Source: Liolophura sinensis (taxonomy: Eukaryota > Mollusca > Polyplacophora > Chitonida > Chitonidae). From it: a stretch of DNA of 64,000 nucleotides. Positions 44,621-57,232 of this stretch are shown one piece after another. The translations under genes were made by a program, and so were the position numbers. Where the stretch lies: contig NC_088304.1 of the NCBI RefSeq assembly GCF_032854445.1, positions 24,007,704-24,071,703 on the forward strand, in the 5' to 3' direction. A model generated the notes under the pieces. That model ran no database searches, had not been told where the DNA came from, and saw nothing but the letters and a program-made list of their open reading frames with translations. Positions within the stretch are counted from its first letter, which is position 1, and every line of letters starts with the position of its first letter.

Positions 44621-46454
44621 CAATTATCTACTTACTTAAATTTTGCGCACTCACCCCAGGTATAAAAAACATACTCATACTGCTGACACTGTTTGCCAAT
44701 ATACGTGACAACGTCTGCCTGACAAGTTCCGATCTCCGGGCCATGCAATCTTATTTCACGCGATCGTCTATACCGTCTGCCTCACACTACACCAGCGGCT
44801 TCCATTATCCTGACACTACCGCTTCCGGATTATTCAGTGTCATTATTTTGACACGAGACACGCAGGAAGCCTCGTTAGTACAGTATGAAGTAATGCCAAA
44901 TTAACTAACATTCTTTCGTGACATTGCGATATTATCTAGTTCTCTTACGTGACAGTGCAATACCAAACAATGATGGAAGTTTACCGAACGCATGACAGGG
45001 TATCGTATGTTCTGGCTGTTTTACAGGCAGCACGTTCTTGACTTTCGTGTGGAAATGGGGGAAAATTGTACGCCCAATTGCAGCAAATCTGCTGATTTCC
45101 GGATTAGGAAAAGATCACATAAGATGTTTTGATAAATCAAGGCTAATATCAGATTACACATTGAGTACCGGCCCTTTTTTTCTATCTGATATAAATACTG
45201 CGGACAGTTCGACTACAGTTACATTACACCCTCAGTATGCTTCGCTTTGTCTTGCTTTGGTTGGGGTTGCACTGCTGATTGACTTTCTTGGCAACGTGGA
45301 GAAAGATTAAGAAATACAATCGGAAACCGTCAGTCATTGTACATTCGCCTATACATGTGTAGACTTGGTATTTGGCCTTGCGACTATTGATGGCTGGTAT
45401 ACAAATGTCTGTTTCGACGCACACATTTTTTGTATTTTACTTAGTGTTTCCGGTTTTATTTATTTCTTCCCCCTTTCATGTCTAGATTATTAAATAAGCT
45501 ATAGGTGTTTGATCAGATTTAGATACCGTTGTCTTGTTGTTACTGTGGACGTCGTGAAATCACGATCGTGTCTCCTCGTGACGGTGTGGCCCAATTCTTC
45601 CCAATGGTATATAGGGCTGCCTAACCCAACACATGCTGAAGACACCTTAAAAATTGAACTTGTCAGAGTCAGGAGCTTATGATTCCATGCTAACCATTCA
45701 CTGTACTGACTTCTGGATGCTAGTTTCAAAGCAAGCAGACCAGCGTTATAGTGAATGGGGAAGAACTGTTTACCCTAAACTAGAATTAAGTGGTGTTCTT
45801 GCCACTTTGCCATGGTAACGTTATTGTCTTTTACGGAGTTACAACGATTATCGCGCTCTCAAAACTCGCATCTCAAATGCATTTATCTTGTTGTGGCCCT
45901 CTGTCTGATGCAAATTGTTCCTTCACTTCGCATTCTAAGAGGACATTCTGTTGTACGAAAGTAAGCGAGGGATATTTGCTTACCCTAATGAAAGGCCGAG
46001 GTCAAGCTGGACTAACGAAAATTTCACCGCAGTACATTATTCATTAAGTTGGCCATTCAGTTGGTATGACCGGTCAAATGGTCAAGCCGTCACTTGAATA
46101 TCCCTAAAACACTCGATGTACAATGAGTTAGCAATGTGCCGAAGGCGACAAAAGCCATCAAGCGTTACGGTCTAAAACATGTACTCTCGGCAAGCTGGCT
46201 TCTTTGTTTTACGATCAGAATTAAATTGAACTGATATTACGAAGAACATTTAACGATGAAGTGGCTGTAGGTGTGTGAGCAGATACCAACCATGGCATCG
46301 CCGACTATGGTGGAAAAAACATGAATTGCAAGGTAATTGTGGTTGAGTTTCCTCGAAAAACCCTTGTACATGTTTACAACCCAGAGATATTTTTGTCTTA
46401 TTGCTGGTGTTTTCCTTTCGACGTATTCTTGGCGCCATTGTTTTAATGTGATTG
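44621..46454. other. unassigned stretch with a module-B fragment
   Basis: Bases 45365-45430 match module B (tttggccttgcgactattga, ggctggtatacaaatgtctg, tttcgacgcacaca). No gene recognised in the rest. Confidence 0.45.
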
Positions 46455-46745
46455 TATGTTAAATGTGATGACAACACAGGATTTTGAGTAATTCTAGGTC
46501 AGTGACGTGTAATAAATTGCACTTAACATCGCTGCGCATTTGTTTTACCTAATTCTGATTAAGCTGTGGTGTTAGGGGGCGTGTTAATTGCTACTATTTA
46601 TCCATTTACATGAACAGTTAGAATAAAACCGTGACTGAGATAAATTGACAAGAGGCCGTTTTTCACCGGTTACGTGTGACCATTTTCCAGGTATCACATT
46701 GTCGTCGCTGCTCTGGTATTATTCTCTATGCTTTACGTCTTAATT
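46455..46745 (+). repeat. family A, full-length reference copy
   Basis: About 290 bases: gtgatgacaacacaggattt, gagtaattctaggtcagtga, cttaacatcgctgc, ctaattctgattaagctgtg, gtgttagggggcgtgt, tttacatgaacagttagaat, aaaccgtgactgag, taaattgacaagaggccgtt, tttcaccggttacgtgtgac and cactgtcg-type end, then ctctatgctttacgtctt. Confidence 0.85.
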
Positions 46746-46799
46746 CTATTTGACATTACCCGGCAAAGTGTGCGAGACAATAAGTGTAGCTGTACTACA

Positions 46800-47190
46800 C
46801 AGCATCTGGAGTAATTCTAGACAGGTAACACCAATTAACTCCAATGCATTTTTTGTTCACCTAAGCCTGTTTAAGTCATGAGGCTAAGGGCCGTGTAATT
46901 TAATACTATTTCGGCAGTTATGTGAACGGTTAGGTGTAAAACTCCGACTGAGGTGAATATTCAAGAGGCCAAACTCGCTGTTGCGTGTGACCATCTGCGT
47001 GTGACCATCTGGTTTCACTCTCCTTGGGTATACGTCTTTTATTAAATATAATTATTTTAATTTACTTTCTTAGCTCTGTAATGCTTGGTGTAGAACGTTG
47101 TTTTTTTGGGAATTGGCCTTACAATTATTAGTCCGAAACTTCCATTTTGCCTAAAGGCTGGTATACTAATGTCCCATTTGAGGCATAGAT
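46800..47190 (+). repeat. family A copy continuing into module B
   Basis: A second A copy (tctggagtaattctagacag, gtgaacggttaggtgtaaaa) with a small internal duplication of gcgtgtgaccatct near 46984-47011. It is followed by atttactttcttag and module B (gggaattggccttacaatta, ggctggtatactaatgtcc). This shows that A and B adjoin in this order. Confidence 0.75.
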
Positions 47191-47329
47191 TCACTGACAT
47201 TTGAGTCATTCTACTCAATTAGCCCACGTATTTGGTTGCTTGTGTAATGTTTAATGTAAACATCCCCATGAGCTGTTAGTCTCAGATCTCGATTAAAGCG
47301 AAAATATATGATTCTGCATTACCATTCAT

Positions 47330-47390
47330 GGCCAGGTGCCAGATATCACTCTGTCGTCCTAATGTGGTTTAACTCACCCAGTTATCAGTG
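47330..47390 (+). repeat. family A fragment
   Basis: gccagatatcactctgtcgt and tgtggtttaactc: a short decayed piece of the conserved block. Confidence 0.5.
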
Positions 47391-47639
47391 CTTCTAAGGC
47401 GATAAATGTGAAAATACCGAGGTATTGGAAACATGCACGTACAAGCCGGCGCCAACGTGACTCGATCCTAAAACGTTCAAAGCGATATCAAATGAAAATG
47501 GACACAGAAAAGATGTTTCGCAGAATGAATTGCTAAAATACGATTTCGGAGGTTCTTTGACAATATTAGCATTGACGTGCTATGAACAATGGTTACTTAA
47601 TTAACAATTACTCTTATATACAACATGAAATTTGTGAGA

Positions 47640-47830
47640 AGCTAGACGACATTCGTATACCAACCGTCAACCAAAATGGACATTGCAGGTCAATAATCGG
47701 AACATCATTTTTCAAACCACGTTCATTAGAAACCACCAAAGAACTAAAAAGTATATAAAATATGAAATTACGACAGATTCGTGCAGGGACAAGCAGTCAG
47801 TTTTTTAATGATCTTGGAAAGAGGTTGCGT
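47640..47830 (-). repeat. module B copy, inverted, extended
   Basis: attcgtataccaaccgtcaa, atggacattgcaggtcaata, accaccaaagaactaaaaag and gcagtcagttttt. The extension past B (47760-47830) matches 49500-49600. Confidence 0.7.
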
Positions 47831-48239
47831 AAAAACCAGAACCCTTATAGGACAGCCATATTTATGCTGATGGCGTATTTGAAGCCAATAATAATGGTAA
47901 TTTTAAATCTTCGAAATATTTTCCGCTGAAGCTGGATTGTTTCCTTTCTAAACAACACATCAGTTTCTGATTGATGTCCTTCCTATATAATATCTGTCTT
48001 TACTGATTAATTTGATTCCCTATGCATCGGGTTATTAAATTGAAATGATTGAAAGTAATGCTAGCCAGGCACGGAAGAAAAATGCTGAGAGCGAGCAGTG
48101 AAGACAAGGCTGGCATAAATGTCCCGTACAAACATTAAATGTCTCATCAACGATTTTGTAATTTTTTAATAATGAGAATACATCGGAAATTCAGGCATCG
48201 AATATAAATGGTAGAATTTTCGGCCTCATCACAATGATG

Positions 48240-48515
48240 AGTTTTATGATGAATTCTAATCCAGTGACGTCTAGTAAATTGCAATTAGCATTACTGTATT
48301 TTTTCCTAATTCTCACTAAACGTTGGTGCTAGGAGAATGTAATTTGCTACCATTTAAGTCTTTATATGGGTACGTATAAATTAAAACAAAATCCTGACAG
48401 AAGTAAATTGACAAGATGCCGTTTTTCACCGGTTACGTGTATGACTATTTGCCAGTTATCACACTGTCATCGGTGCTCTGGTTTTACTCTCTATGTTGTA
48501 AGTCTTTTATTATAT
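48240..48515 (+). repeat. family A, near full length
   Basis: gatgaattctaatccagtga, attgcaattagcattactgt, tggtgctaggagaatgta, aagtaaattgacaagatgcc, gtttttcaccggttacgtgt, gccagttatcacactgtcat and ggttttactctctatgttgt. Confidence 0.85.
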
Positions 48516-49089
48516 TTATTAGATGCATAGGCGATCTTGGCGATACCAGATTGAAGCCCAAATCTGCTTTTCAATTTTTGTCCTGGTACACAGTCTGCAA
48601 TGTTTTGATCTAAAACATTCTAATATTCCAACAAAGTCGGGAGGATTCCAGTACAAAACTTGGAGCCAGCAGTCGAGAGTGTTTTATTTAGAGCACAGAA
48701 TTATCTTATTTTCTGGCTTAACCTAATAGCTTGCTGAAATGAACAGATTGATCCACAGAGATAAGATACAGTTGTCCGAATACAAGCCTTAAATTGGACA
48801 TTCGTATACTTCTCATTAGGCTATGAAAGATCGATAATTGCTAGGCTTGTGCATCACTAAAACAACTACAACCACACATTCCTATCGAAAAACATACACT
48901 TTTGCGGCATCCATGCAAACAATAAACAGTCGTCAGCTCCTTTGGTAAAATCAGGATGAACCTTGTCTACGTCCCAGGCACCAAATTAAGACTTGCAATG
49001 CGAAAAGCAAGTAAGTTGAAATACAAAATAGATGCATGTTTGTGTCGTGATACTCGCAACAGATCATATATAAATCTAAGAGATAATTG

Positions 49090-49680
49090 TATAGCAGACG
49101 TCAACCAAGATGGACATTGCCTGTCAATAATCGCGAGGCCAATTCCCAAAAGCGGTCTACTCACTCGTAGCCCACGCTCCTAAACTTTAATATAATTGAA
49201 GATGTACCGCATAGAGAGTAAGACCGGAGCAGCGACGACAGTGTGAAAGCCGGCAAATGGTCACAAGTAACATGTGAAATATGGCCTCTTGTCAATTTAC
49301 CTCAGACTGGGTTTTATTCTAACTGTTCATGTAAATGCACAAATAGGAGCAATATACAGGCCCCATAGCCCCATGGCGTAAGCGGAATTAGGTAAAAAAT
49401 ATGCGTGATTTTAACTGCAATTTATTTGGCGTCAGTGGTCTAGAATTTACTCAAAATCCCGGTCATGAGTTTTAACATACCATCACGCACAAAGAAAGAA
49501 CAAAGAAAGTGTTATAAGCACGAAATTCGGGCAGAATAGTGCAAAGAGAAGCAGTCAGCAGTTTTCATTGATATTGGAAAGACACTTTTGGGACGTAATA
49601 CAGATCACTAGCTCATATATTCAGATCCCTAGCTTAGATATAACTATGAAACAGAGCGCTGGAGATATCGACCGTTATTC
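49090..49680 (-). repeat. module B and family A, inverted and adjacent
   Basis: B: tcaaccaagatggacattgc, ctgtcaataatcgcgaggcc, aattcccaaaa (49100-49160). A: catagagagtaagaccggag, cgacgacagtgtgaaagccg, gcaaatggtcacaagtaaca, cctcttgtcaatttacctca, ttattctaactgttcatgta, and gcgtcagtggtctagaattt (49205-49470). A B-side extension follows at 49500-49680. Confidence 0.75.
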
Positions 49681-49890
49681 TAATGTCTACCAATAACAGA
49701 GCTGTACTGGCTGTGAAATTACACATACTAGGAACGCAAGTGTTTTCTGGCGAATCCTTCACACAGAAGTTCCTAATGAAGCATTTGTTATGTAGATCAC
49801 CGTCAGGTTTCGCAAAAAGATCACACAGAAGTCTTCCAGTCTCCTTTTGTTTGTCGGTGTCTAGTAACGATCTGAATATTACAGTTAATA

Positions 49891-49903
49891 CCCCCCCCCC
49901 CCC
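49891..49903. repeat. poly(C) tract
   Basis: Thirteen consecutive C. Length is likely variable and error-prone in assembly. Confidence 0.95.
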
Positions 49904-50439
49904 ACTGGCATAAATGGAGATAATTTTCAATTTTTTTTCTCTCTCAGAACACATGCCAATGCGTCATTTAGAATTTCAGTAGTTACTATTATTCCATTTG
50001 TTTCTCCTTGCGATGGTGTTGTCCAAAGGCAACAAATCGTCAACGTGAGGACTGAAGTACTTAACACCTGGTAACAAACGTTGTCACCGAATAGTGTCCT
50101 GGTCAAAAGCCCTGTAGAAGGACCTTGATGCCATTTTAGTGACGTCAAACGTTCGTTTTTCAGCTAATCACCATGACGTCACAAGACAGTACGAACTTGC
50201 AGTAGAAAATGATGCATGGTAACATTGTTGCCTTGACGCTAGCATCACCTTACGAGATAAAAAATATGCCGCCATCAAATTTCATACAGAAAGTCATCTC
50301 CACGAAACATTCAAAAATTATGTGTATGTATATTAAAATTCACTAAAGATCAAGTTGATGATCCACGAATTTTTCGTCATTTGGCTATTTCTTGGGCGTG
50401 TTTCTTTTCCTCCTTCTAAGGCATATACATATGAAGTAG

Positions 50440-50550
50440 TTCGAGTAAAACCCTGACAGAGGTATACTGACCAGACGTCGTATTTCACGGGTCACGTGTG
50501 ACCGTTTTACAATGACCACACTGTCGTCAGTGCTGTGGCTTTACTTGTAG
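50440..50550 (+). repeat. family A, 3' part
   Basis: gagtaaaaccctgacagagg, gtatttcacgggtcacgtgt, gaccgttttacaatgaccac and actgtcgtcagtgctgtggc. Confidence 0.7.
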
Positions 50551-51267
50551 CAATAACCAGGTAACTATCGCGTATGCGTGGCCTCTCCCATCCAAGTCAC
50601 GATGTACTGCGACTATACAATTATAATGAACCAAGGAATCATCACTCAATATTACGGATCTCTGAAGTCTAAGACATCGGGCATGAAAATTTGGGCCGAC
50701 AAGATCATTTGTAAAAGATATGACTCGTCTCAAAAGCAAGTTCTTGCATCTGAAACGAGACACTTGTCCTTAAAATATGCAAAGGTACTTAACGAAATTC
50801 AGATAGCTCAGTGGTAATAATTAGGCATATGTGGTTATTTCTAAGTTTAAATTGGTTAAAGATGTTCTCCAATGATTTGTAACATGTTTCAAACATAAAA
50901 ATAGAATTCATCCATCTATATAATATGACTATTCGTGTTTATTTTGATCTGTGCAATTTGCACAGTCAGAAATATCACTACACGATAACCGCAAAGTCAT
51001 ACCGCTTTAAGATAAAGAAATGTTGAGGTAAATGTTTATTTCAGATCAAATGAAGGAAACTTAAATAAAAAGTCTAATTAAATAAGACGACGAAGTTGGT
51101 TGAAAGCTTTGATCGCAAAGCGGAAGTGTATAAGGAAACATCCTGTGCTTATCAGAATGGAAAAATTCGAATAACGTATATAAGTCTTGTAGGACGACGT
51201 TTTAGTTTTTTTCTGTATTGACAACAGTGATGCGACATGTTTAATAATTCGCTGTTTATCACAACAC

Positions 51268-51624
51268 ATGGAAGACGTCCTACCAGAAGATTATGCCGTG
51301 ACGTTGTCCGCGCGTAAATGTAAATCCCACCGGTTACCTAGTTCAGGAATAACGAGGCAACTTCGGTTTGTTTACACACAACCAGAAAACCTTTCAGCAG
51401 TAGACGATGCCAAAACAAGTGACACCCCCGCCATGTGCACGCTGAGTGCTGGATCCATGTCAGCTCCAGCATGCCGGCTTCATAGATCCTTCCTAATGAC
51501 TATAAGAACCCGTCTAAGGAGCGAACCTACAGCCTGGTCCACTGTGTGTAGTAACCTAAATGAGGAGTACGGAGGCAATATAAACATCGCCGTAAACAAA
51601 ATCTTGCCCAACATCAACATTTAA
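51268..51624 (+). CDS. hypothetical open frame, 118 codons
   Basis: An ATG in a good context (cacaacacATGG) opens a 118-codon frame, MEDVLPEDYAVTLSAR at the start, ending at TAA in 51622-51624. The segment is richer in GC than its flanks. The product would be small, with five Cys in the middle, no signal peptide and no membrane segment. No family is recognised and no splice sites or second exon were found. It may be a lineage-specific gene, part of a repeat, or chance. Confidence 0.15.
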   Translation: MEDVLPEDYAVTLSARKCKSHRLPSSGITRQLRFVYTQPENLSAVDDAKTSDTPAMCTLSAGSMSAPACRLHRSFLMTIRTRLRSEPTAWSTVCSNLNEEYGGNINIAVNKILPNINI

Positions 51625-52599
51625 TTTTGCGCTCGTTGACATCCCAGCGACCTGTTCTAAACAGTGTGTATTTAATTCCCTACCTTGAGCAAACTTTCAT
51701 TCATCACCGAAATTCGGCAAGTGTACAGAGGAAGTAAATTGTGTGCATACCAGCCCGTTACAGAGACAGCGGTAGACATCTATGCCACGATATCAGAATT
51801 GGCGTCTGCGTTGTTGAAGGCTAAGATAGTTCTCTCTGAGACCCTGGAGACATTTTATCACGGAGAGATATTGAGAGGAAGTTTGTGATACAGGAGAAGT
51901 ACCAGAATTTGGCGTCAACAGAGGTCCCTTGGCCGTTCGCTGACACTAATATATAGGAAATGTCGATAGAAATTCGGCTTTGTCTGATATATGTACCTAT
52001 ACAGATGCAAGTCGACGATAAAGAATGGCTGTTCCAGGCAATGTAGCCGATTCATTAAAGCAGCTGTGCACCAACGGTACATCTATCTATACGCTCTCAA
52101 CCATCGCCAATATTAATTATTCAAATCGATAATTGATAGACCCCCCACAATCGATTGGAGGAGAAACCTGTTCTCTCTAAGGATCATGGATATGCCGTCT
52201 AAAATTTTGTCTTCATGTAGCCTATAAATAGAAAGACGAATACATCTCTCATCCTTTATTTCCACACGGAATATTTTTCAATATTTGTCTTCACATTCCT
52301 TTAGACTCTAGCACGGAAACTCAACTCATACACCTTGGTTAATATCAGCATATTCATATGTATGCAACTGGATGCTTTCCACTGTGACTAAGATATTTTA
52401 TACCCGTTTTGAATGTTTGTGATTGCTTTAGAAACATAGAGAAACATAAATAATATAATTGTGGTAAAGTTTAGTGGTGACAGCTTCTTACGTAATTTGA
52501 CCTTGAAACCTACATGAAATAAGCTGAATATTTAAAATTACATCATTTCAACTTATCTTGATAAAGTTCCTTGCAAGTGCGCGGAAATTTTGTACCCAT
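51625..52599. other. unassigned stretch
   Basis: No gene or repeat recognised. The same holds for 50551-51267. Confidence 0.4.
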
Positions 52600-52975
52600 A
52601 ATCCATACTCCTTACAGCGCATGCATAGCTCTCTACCCTTCGCTTTACATCACTTTCACCAATAGACAAACTTGACCTTTGGAGCCTGTGAGACGCACGT
52701 AGGCTGGATTAGGATTAACCTCATCACTTGTGTCCTCCCGCAGTACTATTTAATCGGCATTTAACAATACAATTGTTTAGGCGTTGGTTAGAATCATGTT
52801 GCATGTAGAGAATGCACGTGTATAAAGTATTATTAGAGACAAAAGTTGAGTTGGATTGTTTGTGTTTTCTTACATTACTTACTGCCTCATCACCATAACC
52901 CCAGGGACCTTGGCGGTGTACAAAATTGGCTATTGGTGGCAGTGATGTAAAGCGAAACTTAGACGAGTATTCCCA
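52600..52975. repeat. family G, two half-copies in inverted arrangement
   Basis: 52600-52690 (catactccttacagc, atgcatagctctcta, ctttacatcactttcaccaa) and the complement of 52855-52975 (tttacatcactgccaccaat, ccctggggttatggtgatga, aagaaaacacaaacaatcc) both align to 2885-3060. They face each other across a 165-base spacer, so the locus could fold back. This may be an arrangement of two insertions or a foldback element. Confidence 0.55.
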
Positions 52976-53144
52976 TAATCCCGTGTCTTTGAGCTCTCTG
53001 TATGTAATCAATCGGTTGACAAAACCTGCTTTGTTATGTCAGTATGGAGAAGGCATGGTCGATGGTAAATCGCCACCTAGAGCAGATATCGATACTTCTA
53101 TTACTCTCTACTATATGGCCAGATTTTAAAGAAATCATGTAAAT

Positions 53145-53775
53145 ATTCTAGGCGTCGTTTCCATCTTTCATATACCAATGGACAACCATAATGGACGTTG
53201 TAGGCCAATGATCTTGATATGAAAGACGTATAGCATAGAGAGTAAAACCAAAGCAGAGATGACTGTACGATAGCTGGCTTAACCGGTGAATTCCGGTCTC
53301 TTGTCAATTTACCTCAGATTAGCCCAAAGCTAAGCTGGACGTTCCCACCGTAACGCCCAGCTTCCGTCGTATAAATTTCCACGCGGACAATTTCACTCAA
53401 AAGAAAGAACCGCCCATCATCCTGTCAGAAGTTGAAAAAAAAATTTTAAACATGGTAGTCGTTGATTCAAGTTGTCCGATTCGAAAGTTTGAACGGCTGG
53501 ATCACCAGTGTTGGCTTTGACATATTACATTTCGGGCGTTTTAGGGAATTGAGGATAGTAAAAATAAGGTAGGATTCGAGCCGGTTTATTTAGTGAAATT
53601 GTCCACGTGGAAGTCCATATGACCGAAGCTGGGCGTTATCTATAGGAACGTCCAGCTCAGCTTTGGGCTACCTGAGATAGGATTTTCTACTAAAAGTTCA
53701 TGTAAATGCCTAAATAATAGCAAATTACACCTCTTCTAACACTATGGCCTAAGTGAATTGAGGTAAAAAAAAATG
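53145..53775 (-). repeat. module B and family A, inverted, split by a MITE
   Basis: B at 53175-53215 (ggacaaccataatggacgtt, gtaggccaatgatcttg), then A at 53220-53320 (gcatagagagtaaaaccaaa, cggtctcttgtcaatttacc). After the MITE it resumes at 53670-53775 (taaaagttcatgtaaatgcc, tatggcctaagtgaattgag). Direct evidence that A predates the MITE. Confidence 0.75.
53321..53669. mobile_element. long-TIR MITE, 349 bp, 9-bp target duplication
   Basis: The terminal inverted repeats are about 76 bases each (53321-53396 and 53594-53669). They start agcccaaagct-agctggacg, include taacgcccagcttc, and end at ggacaatttcac, with roughly 85 percent identity by eye. The flanks acctcagat (53311-53319) and acctgagat (53670-53678) match at 8 of 9 bases. 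There is no coding capacity in the 200-base centre. A 9-base duplication with long TIRs suits Mutator-like elements; hAT, P or Merlin-type (8-9 bases) cannot be excluded. Confidence 0.9.
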
Positions 53776-56069
53776 CAGTAACGTAATCAATTTCCTAAAC
53801 ATCGTCCAACGCAAACTACCATAGAGCAAAGAAAATATATAAAGTGATTCATTATATGTACGGTAACAAATAGTGTCTTATTATTCTCCTGACAGTAATT
53901 TCAACCACTGATATGAGAAATTTATACCGTGCTTTATATCACCTTATTGGCATGTGACTTCATCTAGACAGGATGAATCGAAAAGAACTATAACTCTGTA
54001 GGTCATGATACCATATCTTTCAGATCTCACTTGGCCTATTGCGCCGCGTTGAGCCCTTCTTTCACGAACGTGACCAACCAATGACCAAGGACAACCAGAT
54101 AATCTCAGACTCAATCAATTTAATCTCGTCCCAGTGGTCATGATCAATCAAATTGCCCGCCAATCAAAAACATGGCAAATTTGGAGATCACATGACCATG
54201 GTTAGTGTTGTCTACTGACATTAATGTACATAGATCTATTCGGGACAATGGACCCAAAGCTCCGGCACTGGACCACAATTCATTTATCTGTCTCAAGAGA
54301 TGTCATATTTTGATATCTCATTAATACGGATCGGAACCCATGGCAGGCAGGTCTAACCCAAATAGCAGATTATTGATGCTGACTTCCCTGGTAGGCCATC
54401 TCGTCCGGCGATTTCTGCCTTCTCAATGATGTGCTTCAGCTCATAATCTATAGTCCACCTACGTTATGCAGTGATACACGGAAAACTCCACACGTCATAG
54501 TGACAAAAAATGGTTGTTGTTGTGTTTCACTCGATAGGATTTGCGTCTAAAATGATACAGGGCTTTCCCTTAATGTGTTACGCAATATAGACTTCAACGT
54601 TATAAGGAAAAAGAACCTCTATTTACGAGACAAGTGAATTAGGCATGTTGAAAGCTCTTTCCTAAATAAAGTAGACTTGTTCGGTTTAGGACGAAACGAA
54701 GACGAAAATTAGTTCTCAGGCAGCGGTATTTTGTCTTTCTAAACTTGTTTACTGGTTATTTGGGCCTGCCACAAGGGAGTGAATAGCTCTGTGTGACTAG
54801 ACTACTTCGCTATTCCCTCAACAATCTCCGGTTTAATTCAAAAGATATTAACTTAGACTCGAAGGATACAAGCCATCAATGTTAATTGAGCCCGTATATC
54901 AAGATTTTCAGCCAGCATTATCAAAGCTCTACGAGTCATTAGAACGACATTGTTGTGTGCTTATATATAGGTTTGCACTGGATGTTAGACAGATTGTCCT
55001 TTTACACAGTAAGCAAACACTGAGATTCCTAAAATTTCGAAAGTGTTCAAAGTCTTCCTTGGGTGCCAAATGACTTTAAGCCGTCAGGAAACGAGGAACG
55101 GAACTTCTGGTTGTCTGCACTGCCCAGCGACATGTCCAGCGTATAATCTGATTGGTAGAAATGATCACAATAAAAGTTTGTGTAAGGAGGCGCTTGGATA
55201 ATCAGCTAATTCAAGCCAACCACGCAGACATCAACAAGAGCGCTGGATTAACCCAATCTCTAACAGGGATACGGCAAAGGACGAGAAGCGGATCCTAAAG
55301 GAAGCCTTGGGCTTACTCAGTCTTACTTAATTACTGAAGCAGATTCTCGCGTGACCTCACGCTCGAATATCCGATTACCTAGATACAAATGGTTAGAGAC
55401 CACATCTTTCTACGAAACACCACGTCATCCATGAAACTATCAATCACAGAATAAGACGTAAAATACATAGATTATCAGTTCTGTCCAAATTCCAATGTTG
55501 TAAAATCTGTAATTTTAGCCGTTGGTTAATGAAGTGCATGGTAGAGGCTTGATGCAGAACACAAACCTTCTTGTTACAGTCTACATGCACTGTATGATAA
55601 ATGCTCATATATACTGATACAAAAATATCTCAGATATATGAGCTGAATCGGTTGATCGTAGGCGTTTACAGGAATTAAGCGTTATGCTTTGAGGTTCAAT
55701 GACCCTCAGTACAACTGAAGCACAAACTCTTAATTACTATTGTATTTTGCTACTCATGTTGCTGATGAAGAAAGTGTACAGTGGAAATGATGGAGCATTC
55801 AGAATATACCGTAAAATTCAGGATAGTATTAAAAATAAAGACACGAGTTTAGCATTTGGTAATGGCAAACTCCACGTTTTAAGTTTTCAACAAAATTACC
55901 ATCCAGTATTTGCCTTTTGTTGTTGAGCAAAGGTATTGAATATTTTATGGTAATAAAAGTCAGTGTCCTTGTTATTTTTGGACATTTCTTCGTCAACTAA
56001 ATTTAGGGAGGTTTGCGGACAAAAAAATTGACTAGACTCTCAGTATTTAGGCGGAATAATGTGAACTAA
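53776..56069. other. unassigned stretch
   Basis: No gene or repeat recognised. Open frames of 60-75 codons only. Confidence 0.4.
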
Positions 56070-56244
56070 TATTTATTTATTTATTTGACTTGTGTTTTAC
56101 GCCGTACTCGAGAATATTTCACTTCCACGACGGTGGCCAGCATTATAATGGGTGGAAACCGAGCAGAGCCCTGGAGAAACCCACGACCATCCGTAGGTTG
56201 CCGACAGACCTTCCCACCTACGGCCGGAGAGGAAGCCAGCATGA
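56070..56244 (-). mobile_element. SINE-2 copy, 5'-truncated
   Basis: The inverted SINE-2 body and tail: (ATTT)n, ttgacttgtgttttacgccg, gagaatatttcacttccacg, ccagcattataatgggtgga, acccacgaccatccgtaggt and cggccggagaggaagccagc. It ends before the tRNA-like head. Confidence 0.92.
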
Positions 56245-56937
56245 TGTGAGCTAATAGGAAGCATGGCATGCATCTTTGTCTGCTCCTTTCAATGTCTACA
56301 GCGAGAGGGAAAATTTCTACTAGGATTTTGTACAGTTGTTTTAACATGTAACGCATATACATTTCTTCTCAAAATATTACGTGTTTTTCTATTTCGAATG
56401 TATCATTTATTAATAATATCACAGTCAAAAATATCAACTTTCACAAAATGTAGCATTAAACACACTTATAACACTGAACACAAAATGAGCTAGATGCTAG
56501 ATCCACTATCCCCAAGTCAGTATACGTAACATGATTCAAGCTTCTATATATCTTGATTGGAACGCTCGGTATAACCCAGTATGGAAAACAACGTAAGTAT
56601 AGAGCGCCTTGGCCTTAGTATATTTCACACTAGAAAAAACATTTGCTTATCACGACCGAATACAAGAAAATATAACCATATATGTATAATCTTTGCGAAA
56701 ATATTCATTCAATTTGTGTCACTTGAACTAAACAATGTTAGTCACAGGTACTGAAAAATAAATAAGAAATCTGATTATTTCCTGAAATAAATAAGAACGA
56801 TTCGTTGGTATGAATAGGCTTCCAGTGGGAGTGTCGGAAAATCAAATTTGTCAGACGCCCGCTCAGACCCATAAAGATAAGAATAAGGGGACAGCGGACC
56901 TAGCTTTACAGAGGTGATATTTAATAACAATTTATAT

Positions 56938-56968
56938 ATATATATATATATGTATGTATATAAATATA
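56938..56968. repeat. (AT)n/(ATGT)n microsatellite
   Basis: Short AT run with interruptions. Confidence 0.9.
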
Positions 56969-57109
56969 AATTTAAATAACAAGGTCACAATAACAAACCT
57001 GCAAGGAAATTATTTAAAGCCGTAACATATAAACGAAAATAAAAATCTTAATCAATATCTGAGCAAATTGAGAAAAAACAACACGACGAACAAACAACGT
57101 ATTCTATGT

Positions 57110-57232
57110 AAAAATCTATAGACGTAGACAGCAAAAGACGAATATAAACTGTAATAGACGTGTAAAAACAGTAATAGACAGATAAAACACTTGCAGACAT
57201 GTAAACCAGTAACAGACATGTAAAAAAAATAT
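57110..57232 (+). repeat. degenerate 20-bp tandem repeat
   Basis: Units of the type acagtaatagacatgtaaaa recur with a 20-base spacing, about five to six times, with moderate divergence. The 101-codon minus-strand frame over it has no other support. Confidence 0.75.
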
